Positions 55,600 to 64,000 of a stretch of DNA of 64,000 nucleotides are shown one piece after another (the stretch's first letter is position 1; each line of letters starts with the position of its first letter). Source of the DNA: Terfezia claveryi (lineage: Eukaryota; Ascomycota; Pezizomycetes; Pezizales; Pezizaceae); contig WHUX01000102.1 in assembly GCA_015179025.1 (NCBI GenBank), positions 1-64,000 of the forward strand. Reading direction: 5' to 3'. The notes below the pieces were generated by a model, which searched no databases, was not told the origin of the DNA, and saw nothing but the letters and a program-made list of their open reading frames with translations. The translations under genes and the position numbers were made by a program.

Positions 55600-57000
55600 T
55601 TCAGGTGGTCACTATTGTAAAGGCTTATTGAGGGCCTTCAAATTATTTTTCCTAGTGTCATAGAAGCTCACAAAGTTTTTGTTCAGGTTATGGTAACCAA
55701 GACAATACTTGCATCTTGGTATAACTTTTCCTCCTGTGGTAGTGACATTTGGGAGTCCTGGGCATAGATGAGACCAGTGACCATCTTGGTTGTATATGCT
55801 GCATTTTTTGATGGTCTGTTTTGGTAGTGGATAAAGTTTGTTGTCAAGGGGGCATTTGTTGCTGATGTGAGTAGTTTCATATAGTTGGTGCATCTGTGAG
55901 GAGGAAATTTGATACCTCTATGGCAATCTTCCTTAAAATATCCAAATGTCTTACATTTTTCACAAAGATTAATACTAGGATCTTTGTTGTTGCATTGGGT
56001 GTGTGTGTGGCCATTTTTACCACATTGGGAACAAAACTACGGTGGCTTAGTTTTGTTGGAGAAAGATGGTAGGATTGCATCCTTAAGAGAGGTGTCAGGA
56101 AGGAAGCTGACAGAAGATGCAGGTGAGGCTCCTAGAGGAGGAGGAGGCTGGAAGTGCACCTTCTTGTTGTCTGCCTCATTCTTGCACTTAGGTGAGGCTG
56201 CCCTTCTCTTTAAGGTAACTTCAAGAGTGGGGTTCCACTCCTGAAGGTTTCTCACAACCACAGAACCCCTATCAGCCCTTTCTAAGAACTATTCTATCTG
56301 TTCTGTAGTCATGGGTTCCCTGGCTCTTTCCCATTCCTCAAGTTCATCTAAGTCAGAAGATTGATCTATAAGGGTCTATTCCTATAGGTCTTCTACCTCA
56401 GGGGCAGCAAGAGTAGAGGGAGAGGATGTACTAGGTCTTTTATTAATTACAACTTTAAATTTGGGTTTTCTTGTAACTAACCTTCCTCTTTTTCTCACTT
56501 TCTTGTTGTTGCTGTTGGGTCTGGGCCCTGGTAGTGGTAGCAGCAGTTTGGACTACTGCTGGCTCCTGCTGGAGCTGTCTAAGCCTGAAATTTCTTTGTG
56601 GGGTATTAGATTCATCAGGTTCAGGGTCATCTTCAACTGTGGCTTTATACCTTTAGCCTCAAAGACTGCATTCAGGCCTTCTCTTTCACGCTAGACAGGC
56701 CTGGTGCTATCAACGTCCTGCACCTATCTTGTGGGAGGTTAGTTGTGGTGATTTGGAGAGGAAGGAGTCTCCTTCTCCTTTGGATAATGTTGGGAGATTG
56801 TCTCCCAAGGATTGGTGGAGATACTGGTCTCCCAGTAGCTCTTCTGATCCTGAGCTGTTGTGGAGAAGGCATTGGTGGTGATGGAGAAAATGGGGGAGGA
56901 GTTTTCTTGAAAGTTTGTATGGGGATAGAGGGTAGTTGCTTACTACTGGACGTTGTAGTAAAGAAGTTGTATGGTGAGAAGACTATCTAGTAGAGAAGAA
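55600..57000 (-). pseudogene. Gag-like zinc-knuckle segment between RNase H and integrase
   Basis: On the minus strand a Pro/Gln/Ser-rich region (56990-56280) leads into several Cys/His knuckles in changing frames: CSQCGKNGHTHTQC (about 56035-55990), CEKCKTFGYFKEDC, CSIYNQDGHWSHLC (about 55805-55760) and CKYCLGYHN. Such knuckles belong to gag, upstream of protease, not between RNase H and integrase. It is either a separate insertion, a rearranged gag of the same element, or an unusual pol architecture. I cannot see a target duplication. Confidence 0.55.
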
Positions 57001-57971
57001 ATTAGGGGGACTATATACCCTCTAGACAGTACATCTGCTATATGGTTGTCCTTGCCCTGAATGTATTCTAGGGTTAGGTCAAACTAACTCATAGTCTCTT
57101 GCTACCTTCTCTTTATCTGACTTTTAGGAATACTATCCATAAATATGACTAAGGGTTTATGATCTGTTTGGATAATCACTTTGTGACCCTGTAGTTCAGG
57201 CCTGAAGTACCTCAGTGATTCAACAATTGCTAATAATTCCTTATCAGTTGTTATGTAATTCATTTGTTCATCATTTAATTTCCTAGAGTGAAATTCTGCT
57301 GGCCTGATAACATCATTCTCCATTTGGCTAATCCATCCTGAGATTCCTGTATTACTAGCATCTGTAATCAAATAGATTGGAAGGCCTGAGTCATGATTAA
57401 TTGGCTTAAGCACTTTATTACTTATTATTAGCTCTTTAACTCTCACAAATGACTTATTATGCAAAGGTGTCTACATGTGTTTCTTTATTGACTCTTACAA
57501 TTCTGATAGTAGTTTATCTACTGCTCCCAATTCTGGACAAAACCTTCTTAAGTAATTAACTATTCCTAGGAATTTCTGTAATTTCTTTTTAGAGTCAGGG
57601 ATAGGGTAATTCCCTATTGAGTTGATTTTTTCTGGATCTATTTCTAACTCTTGCTTAGTGACAATGAATCCTAGTACTTTCAGCCTTGGAGTAAGGATCT
57701 GGCATTTCTTTTTGTTGAAGAAAAACTTTTCCTTGGCCAATATCCTACAGATCCCTCTCAACACTTCCTTATGTTCTTCCAAGGTATCTGTTCTAATCAG
57801 AATGTCATCTAAATAAACCATGACTGTTTTTCCAATATAATCCCTCAGTAACCAATTTATAGCCCTCATCATAGTTATGGGTGCATTGCAGTCACCTTGT
57901 TGCATGACCAATGAGTCAAATTTTCCTAGATGATTTATAAAGGTACTATGTTTTACTAATTCATATACATG
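57001..57971 (-). pseudogene. Old gypsy RT and RNase H
   Basis: RT (57971-57490): FDSLVMQQGDCNAP, then the catalytic TVMVYLDDILI (about 57830-57800) and LKVLGFIVTKQELEIDPEK, FLGIVNYLRRF. RNase H (57465-57000): LITDASNTGISGW (first Asp), DKELLAIVESLRYFRPEL, IIQTDHKPL and KDNHIADVLSRGY. A stop near 57483 separates the two domains and another follows KSQIKRR. The N-terminal RT half lies beyond the young insertion (63908-64000). The active-site Asp pair survives, but the frame is broken. Confidence 0.9.
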
Positions 57972-58436
57972 TGTCACAACTGTCTCTTCCTAGCCTGGTA
58001 CGTTATTACTGTTATTTTCTATTGAATATTGCGGTTATCTCAGTTCCCGAGATAAGGGGTCTCGGGAACCTTATTCCTTTCGGTGGCCTTGGCTAGGAAG
58101 GAAGCCTGCCTGTATATATAGCTTGCTCTCCCCACCCTCTCATTGGATCCCCATCCAACGTCTTGTATATCTAATACAGGGCCTTGCTTCTCTCCACATT
58201 GGTGCATCTCCCTTGTGCACCTCCTTGTCTCGCCTCGACTCTGCAGCCCTGCTGCCTACCCCGCGAACCTCCTGTCCTTGCCTTGCCTCGCCTTGTGTTT
58301 GCAGCCCAGCTGCCTCCCTTGACACACGCGGCAACTGCTTCCGCGGGTCTCGTGCCCCTTGCCCTCTGCCCCTCTTGCCTCTTGCCCTTGCCCCGGCGTA
58401 CCCCTTGGTTGCCTTGCCCCCAGAGCCGTCGTTACA
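57972..58436 (+). repeat. 5' LTR of young gypsy
   Basis: It starts TGTCACAACTGTCTC and ends GTCGTTACA. A TATATATAGCTTGC block near 58113 is a likely core promoter. It differs from the 3' LTR at a dozen or more sites, mostly C/T and G/A, so it is older than the copia at 16335. Confidence 0.95.
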
Positions 58437-58472
58437 CTACGTTGGATCCTTTGGACCAACTGGTACGCAGTC

Positions 58473-59401
58473 ATGTCAGGAGCAGCTCTCCCACCACCCG
58501 CTGTCAGGTTTCAACAGCAGCCAGTAGCAACAAGACCGAAAGCATTCCAACACCCCCCAAGTTCAATGGGGACCGGGTTCGCCTACGAGCCTGGAAAAAT
58601 GCTGTCAATCTCAAGCTGAACGGGGATTCTGCCAGATTCCCGTCAGAACAACATCGACTGGCATACGTTTTCGCCTTGCTGGAGGGGAAAGCTTGTGACC
58701 AGATCCAGCCATATGTCCTCGAAACCGGGATCAAGCTTGACGATATCTCGGCCCTTTTCACAGTCCTAGATAGGCCGTTCGGGGACCCCGATGCTGTTGG
58801 CACTGCCAGTAGAGCCCTCCGAGCCCTCAGGCAGAAAAACACTGATCTGTCCACTTATGTGGCAGAATTCTCGAGATTGGCGGTGGAGGTCCGATGGAAT
58901 GACCAGTCCAAACTGGAGCAATTCCAGGAAGGGCTAAATGACAAAATCCAGCAGGCCATGGTCAGCCTCCCGGAAGCCAAAACCCTTGACGAATTCATTG
59001 ACCAGGCTTCCCGAGTAGAATAGCGGATGTCCCGGCTCCGTAACCGCCCCACGTACAGGCCAGCACCCCGTCTCCCACAGCCTCAGCCTCAGCCTCAGCA
59101 ACACCATGCCACCAAAGCATCTCAGGCCCCTGCCCCCGCCAATCAACCAGCACACCCATCGTTGGTGGCAGGAGGACCCACCCCCATGGATTTATCATCA
59201 GGCAGACCCCGCCTGACCCAAGAAGAGAGGGAACGACGCCGGAATAATGGGCTATGCATAGCCTGTGGGAAGGCCGACCACTTCATTACAGCTTGCCCCC
59301 TTCGAAAGAATCGCTCCCTCGCCATCCACGCTATCTCCGATACCCCAGTACCCAGGATTGAGGAGGTTGATGAGTCGGGAAAAGCCCTGTCCATTGCCTA
59401 G
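58473..59401 (+). pseudogene. Young gypsy gag (capsid and CCHC knuckle)
   Basis: The likely start is ATG 58473 (MSGAALPPPAVRFQQ), 37 bp after the LTR. The downstream frame has no early ATG, so a one-base slip in the C6 run at 58553-58558 probably separates start and body. The body holds the retrotransposon gag core (RLRAWKNAVNLKL near 58583, FSRLAVEVRWND near 58870) and FQEGLNDKIQQAM. A TAG at 59021-59023 (likely from CAG) interrupts. Then a Pro/Gln linker and the knuckle CIACGKADHFITAC (59255-59296) follow. The terminal TAG at 59399-59401 is probably the true stop. A GGGAAAA heptamer precedes it. Confidence 0.85.
59377..59383 (+). promoter_or_regulatory. Candidate -1 ribosomal frameshift site (GGGAAAA)
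   Basis: In gag phase the bases read G GGA AAA, the X XXY YYZ form of a -1 slippery heptamer. They lie 16 bp before the gag stop. The pol frame is exactly -1 relative to gag and is open from this point onward. Confidence 0.5.
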
Positions 59402-62400
59402 TTACTGACACTAGCAAGGGACCTGCCCCAGGCCGCTTACCATTGTCTTTGTCTGCATTTTCTGTGTCTTCCACTTCTTCTGTTGTTGACGAATCTCGCT
59501 TGTTTAGCGAGCATTTTGTTGTATCTATCTCCCTCAAAATCAATAATAATAGAACAATTACCACGTCAGCACTCATAGATTGCGGAGCCTCAGGGATTGC
59601 ATTCGTTGACCAGGCCTTTGTCAGTAAATTCTCCATACCCACGTCCAAGCTCAAAACCCCTCGTGTCCTGGATGTCATCGACGGTCGGCCCATCTCCTCC
59701 GGCGATATCACCGAGATTGCGTGCGTGCCTACCCTGGTCGGGGATCACTCCGAAGCAAACCTCCCAATGTTCATGACAAAGCTCAAATACCCGATTGTCC
59801 TTGGAATCCCCTGGCTTAGAATGCACGATGTATCGGTCAGCTTCGGCTCCTATACCCTGCAGTTTAACAGCCAATATTGCAAAAAGCATTGCGGGAATCC
59901 CAAGGCCACCGTCACTGGGTTGTGTGTCTTGCCCGCCCCGATAATCCACCCAACCCAGGTGGTGCACCTGCCTGCGCACCTCGATGCCAACTCCCCTGTG
60001 CCCCCGGTTTCCCCTGTTTCCCCTGTCCTACCCCCTCCAAAAACCCTGAATGTTAGCTTCATCGGAGCAGGGGCTTTTGCTTACCTCACCAGGAGGCACA
60101 AGCTGAAGGCTCATGCCCTGTCCATACATGAGGTAAATTTGGAGATTAATAAGACACGGTCGAAGGAGGAGTGGAAGTCCATGGTGCCGGACGAATACCA
60201 TGAATTCATCGACCTGTTCTCGGAAAAGGCCGCAGAAAAACTCGCACCCCACCGGCCATACGACCACACGATTCCGCTGATAGAGGGTAAGACCCCCCCC
60301 TATGGGCCCCTCTACGGAATGTCCCGGTTGGAGCTGGAAGCTTTGAAGAAATACTTGGAGGAAAACCTCAACAAGAGCTTCATTCGCCACAGCTCCTCAC
60401 CAGCGGGTGCCCCGGTGCTTTTCGTGAAGAAATCGGACGGCTCTCTCCGGTTGTGTGTCGATTACCGGGGCCTAAATGAGATAACGGTCAAAAATAGATA
60501 TCCCTTGCCCCTGATCCAGGAAACGTTGGCTAGGCTCTCCAAGGCGAAATGGTTCACCAAATTAGATCTGCGGGGGGCATACAACCTGGTGCGGATTGCC
60601 GAGGGGGAGGAGTGGAAAACGGCCTTCCGAACTCGTTATGGCCACTTCGAGTACAATGTCATGCCCTTTGGATTGACTAATCCCCCGGCTTCCTTCCAAC
60701 ACTTTATCAACGATACCCTGAGGGACTTTCTAGATGTGTTCTGCACGGCTTACCTCGATGATATCTTGATTTATTCAGATACCTTAGCAGAGCACAAGAT
60801 TTATGTCCGGCAGGTGTTGGAGAAACTGGAGCAAGCCGGATTGTACCTCAAGCCCGAGAAATGCGAGTTTCATGTGCAGGAGGTCAAGTATCTGGGGTTG
60901 ATTATCACCACGGAAGGCATCCGGATGGACCCTGCCAAAGTTGCCGCAATCCAGGAGTGGGAAACCTCGGCCAATTTGAAGGATGTGCAAGCCTTCCTAG
61001 GATTTGCCAACTTTTACCGCCGGTTCATCCTGGGATACTCAAGGATCGCGGCACCCCTGACAGCCTTGACAAAAACGAAGGCAGAAGCTGGCTCGACGAT
61101 GAAAAAGGCCTTCCAGTGGAATCCAGAAGCCCAATCTGCCTTCCAGAACCTCAAGGAAGCCTTCTGCTCAGCACCAATCCTGGCCCACTTCGACCCAGAC
61201 AGCGAATGTGTCGTCGAAACCGATGCCTCCGACTATGTCTCCGCAGGAATCCTCTCTCAGTATGTCAGCAGCATCCTCCACCCCGTGGCATACTTCTCAA
61301 AAAAGCACTCCCCGGCTGAGTGCAACTACAAGATTTATGATAAAGAGCTGATGGCCATTGTGCGGGCATTCGAGGAGTAGAGGCTACACCTGGAGTCAGC
61401 CAAGGGAATTATCGAGGTGTTGTCCGATCATAAGAACCTTGAGTATTTCACCACCACCAAGCTGCTTAACCGAAGGCAAGCTAGGTGGTCGGAGTTCTTA
61501 TCTCGGTTCAACTTCAAGATCAGATACCGGCCAGGAAAGGGTAGGGGCAAGCCCGATGCATTAACCTGGAGATTAGGAGATCTCCCTAAAGGGGGGGATG
61601 AAAGGCTAAAATACCAAAATCAGGTGGTATTGAAGCCCGAAAACCTTGATCTGGCGGCCAATGTCCTTGCTAATGCTGAGGCTGATGCGGAAGCTGAGGC
61701 TGAGGCTGATGCGGAAGCTGAGGCTGAGGCTGATGCGGAAGCTGAGACTGATGTGGAAGCTGAGGCTGATGCGGAAGCTGAGGCTGAGGCTGACCTCCGA
61801 CAACTGGTGAGACAGGCATATGAGAACGACCCCCTGGCCAAGGAAATTATCACTGCAGTGGATTCTGGCCAGCGCCGCCACCCCAAGATCTCCCTAGCCG
61901 AGTGTACTGTCCAGGAAGGCCTCCTCTACTACCTCGAACGGCTGTATGTGCCGGAAGGAGAGCTGCGCCTTCGATTGATCAAGGAACACCATGACAGCCT
62001 GGTTGCAGGTCACCCTGGAGTGGCCAAAACGTTAGAGCTTCTGGCCAGGGAGAACACATGGATTGACCAACGGAAGGACGTGGAGTGGTACGTACGGAAC
62101 TGCCACGTTTGCAAGCATGCTAAGCCTGTCCGCCACGCCCCGTATGGGACCCTGAAACCTCTGGATATCCCTGATTGGCCGTGGCTGCACCTGACCATGG
62201 ATTTCGTGACTGGATTGCCGTAAGACTCGGGATTCTACGCCATCTTGATGGTGGTAGATCGGTTGACGAAAATGAGGCATGTTATACCTTGCCGGGATAC
62301 CTGTTCTGCTCAGGAGCTGGCCAACCTCTACCTCAACAACGTGTTCCGGTACCACGGGCTCCCCGAATCCATTGTGTCCGACCGTGGCCCTCAGTTCACC

Positions 62401-63252
62401 TCGGACTTTTGGAGAGCCTTCTGCGAGCTTCTAGGGATTAGAGTGCGTTTGTCAACAGCATATCACCCCCAGACGGACGGCCAATCGGAGAGGATGAATG
62501 CCATTATGGAGCAATATCTGCAGGCCTTTGTCAATTACCAGCAGGATAACTGGGTTTCGTTGCTGGCCACCTGCGAGTTTGCCGCGAACAACCAGTTCTC
62601 GGAATCCTCCAAAACCTCGCCTTTCCTGGCTAACTACGGTTGGCACCCCCGGTTCGTGGATGCCCTGGCGCCCCTGCAAAAAGCCCACCCCCCAGCTAAG
62701 GAGTTCGCGGTTGAAATCGCTGAACTCCACCATACCCTGAAAGCTGAGCTTGGATATGCGCAAGCTAGGCAAGCCGAGTATGCCAATAGATCACGGTTGC
62801 CGGCCCCCAGATATCAGCCAGGTGACAAGGTATGGCTCTCCAGCCGGCACTTCCGAACAGAACGTCCCTCCCGCAAGCTGGATTATAAATTCCTGGGCCC
62901 CTTTGAGGTATTGGCAGCTGTGGGAACTCATACCTATCGATTGAGGTTTCCCAAAGACATCAAATGGCACCCGGTTGTTCATGTCTCCGAGATCGAGCCC
63001 GCTGCCGCGGATGACTCTCTCCCAGGACAGGAACACCCCCCACCCCCTCCAGTGGTTATCGAAGGTGAAGAGGAATGGGAGGTAGAGGAAGTGCTGGACT
63101 CGCGGAGGAGGTACGGGCATCTGCAGTACAAGGTTAAGTGGCTAGGGGACGAGGAGGCTACCTGGCAACCCGCCGAAGATCTGGAGAACGCACAGGACTT
63201 GGTCACCCTATTCCACCAGCGTTACCTCCAGAAGCCTCGCCCCGCCCAATGA
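59384..63252 (+). pseudogene. Young gypsy pol: PR, RT, RNase H, IN, chromodomain
   Basis: Protease: SALIDCGASGIAF near 59573. RT: SSPAGAPVLFVKKSDGSLR near 60395, FTKLDLRGAYN, then the catalytic CTAYLDDILIYSD (60742-60780). RNase H: VVETDASDYVSAGIL near 61208, and LSDHKNLEYF. A linker carries an acidic EADAEAEA array (61675-61795). Integrase: HHDSLVAGHPG and CHVCKHAK zinc finger, LHLTMDFVTGLP, VVDRLTKMRHV, IVSDRGPQF, STAYHPQTDGQSERMN. C-terminal chromodomain: YGHLQYKVKWLGDEEATWQ (63112-63168). One frame throughout, broken only by TAG 61378-61380 (from TGG) and TAA 62221-62223. All catalytic residues are present. Confidence 0.95.
61675..61795 (+). repeat. Acidic tandem repeat in pol linker (RNase H to integrase)
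   Basis: Units of GCTGATGCGGAAGCTGAG, with GCTGAG additions, encode about 40 residues of E/A/D repeats. The frame is kept. Confidence 0.9.
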
Positions 63253-63437
63253 TGTTCTTGTCGTCCAGGAATTGGTTATTAGGGTTGTCGTACTTCCGGC
63301 GTTGGGGTTGTGTTGTGGGATACTGGTTGCTGGTCTTATTCGCCTGTTTTGTTTGTTTGTTTGTTTGTTTGTTTGTTTTTGCCTTGCCTTTCGCCTTGTC
63401 TTTCGTCGCTGGGGCTCCGAGCCTAAAGGGGGGATAG
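63253..63437 (+). promoter_or_regulatory. 3' UTR and polypurine tract of young gypsy
   Basis: The stop at 63250-63252 is followed by a TTTG-repeat stretch (63350-63375) and AAAGGGGGGATAG just before the 3' LTR. Confidence 0.7.
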
Positions 63438-63902
63438 TGTCACAACCGTCCCTTCCCAGCCTGGTACGTTATTACTGTTATTTCCTATTGAATATTGCGG
63501 TTATCTCAGTTCCTGAGATAAGGGGTCTCGGGAACCTTATTCCTTCCGGTAGCCTTGGCTAGGAAGGAAGCCTGCCTGTATATATAGCTTGCTCTCCCCG
63601 CCCTCTCGTTGGATTCCCATCCAACATCTTGTATATCCAATACAGGGCCTTGCTTCTCTCCACGTTGGTGCATCTCCCTTGTGCACCTCCTTGTCTCGCC
63701 TCGACTCTGCAGCCCTGCTGCCCACCCCGCGACCCTCCTGTCCTTGCCTTGCCTCGCCTTGTGTTTGCAGCCTAGCTGCCTCCCTTGACACACGCGGCAA
63801 CTGCTTCTGCGTGTCTCGTGCCCCTTGCCCTCTGCCCCTCTTGCCTCTTGCCCTTGCCCCGGCGTACCCCTTGGTCGCCTTGCCCCCAGAGCTGTCGTTA
63901 CA
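63438..63902 (+). repeat. 3' LTR of young gypsy
   Basis: It starts TGTCACAACCGTCCC and ends GTCGTTACA; 465 bp, the same length as the 5' LTR. Confidence 0.95.
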
Positions 63903-63907
63903 GCATG

Positions 63908-64000
63908 CCTAATATTTTGATACCTATCTGCCAGATCAGCTGCTGAAATATATTCCTTACTAGCTATCCAGTCCAATATTGCTTTGATATTTAGTATGGG
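63908..64000 (-). pseudogene. N-terminal RT part of old gypsy, continues beyond window
   Basis: On the minus strand this reads LDWIASKEYISAADLADRYQ-type sequence up to the insertion point. It is followed, across the young gypsy, by YELVKHSTFINHLGKFDSL at 57965. The frame is open here. Confidence 0.8.

Larger units (their letters stand above)
52989..57971 (-). mobile_element. Old Ty3/gypsy element on the minus strand, interrupted
   Basis: The 3' LTR is at 52989-53587, with chromodomain, integrase, RNase H and RT moving to higher coordinates. The element is cut at 57971 by the young gypsy and continues at 63908-64000 to beyond the window. Its 5' LTR is not in the window. It is AT-rich, with stops in every domain. 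Confidence 0.9.
57972..63902 (+). mobile_element. Young Ty3/gypsy chromovirus-type element (5,931 bp)
   Basis: The 5-bp duplication is ACATG (57967-57971) / GCATG (63903-63907), with one transition. 465-bp LTRs lie at 57972-58436 and 63438-63902. Gag, protease, RT, RNase H, integrase and chromodomain follow in the gypsy order. It is inserted in the RT of the old gypsy. Pol is one frame with only two stops. GC content is much higher than in the host element. Confidence 0.97.

Noticed and set aside
58184..58430. Extended N-terminus of gag starting inside the 5' LTR
   Set aside because: The same frame exists in the 3' LTR (63650-63890), so it is LTR sequence read through, not gag.
59331..60390. 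Minus-strand frames of 120-130 codons across gypsy pol
   Set aside because: Antisense shadows of a GC-rich, catalytically recognisable plus-strand ORF.

Overview
The window is a 64 kb block of nested transposable elements from a eukaryotic nuclear genome, most likely a filamentous ascomycete fungus. The reasons are Tad/I-like LINEs that end in an RNase H domain, Ty1/copia and chromodomain Ty3/gypsy elements, hAT and pogo relics, very short spliceosomal introns, and heavy C-to-T/G-to-A decay of repeats that resembles RIP. The assignment to a fungal class is inference. I found no rRNA, tRNA, CRISPR array or intact single-copy gene. The only hint of host coding sequence is a pair of possible minus-strand exon pieces flanking one transposon.

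Layout. 1-5.2 kb: two decayed reading frames of unknown function and two satellite blocks. 5.2-9.0 kb: a decayed LINE with endonuclease, reverse transcriptase and RNase H. 9.0-10.35 kb: a copia pol remnant with its LTR. 10.4-16.3 kb: a mosaic of LINE 3' pieces, LTR fragments, a hAT remnant, a pogo-type non-autonomous element with perfect inverted repeats, and a solo LTR inside a LINE. 16.3-23.1 kb: a young copia element with 530-bp LTRs differing at about 3 sites and a 5-bp target duplication; its single polyprotein frame is broken by a handful of small lesions. 23.1-29.1 kb: GC-richer LINE and LTR fragments. 29.3-37.0 kb: two copies, plus a nested reverse-oriented deletion derivative, of a DNA transposon whose transposase resembles Ginger (gypsy-integrase-like DDE, three introns, acidic repeat, CXC cysteine cluster). 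37.0-53.0 kb: a giant palindromic, foldback-like element split by an old copia copy, which itself carries a second foldback-like element, a hAT element and a solo LTR. 53.0-64 kb: an old minus-strand gypsy element split by a young plus-strand chromodomain gypsy (57972-63902).

The parts act as insertions within insertions, so relative ages can be read from the nesting: palindrome, then old copia, then foldback 2, hAT and solo LTR; and old gypsy, then young gypsy. AT-rich decay follows this order. The most unusual items are the two foldback-like elements, the Ginger-like family with expanded subterminal minisatellite, tandem repeats sited in interdomain linkers of several polyproteins, a candidate -1 frameshift heptamer in the young gypsy, and LINE 3' tails that moved on their own.
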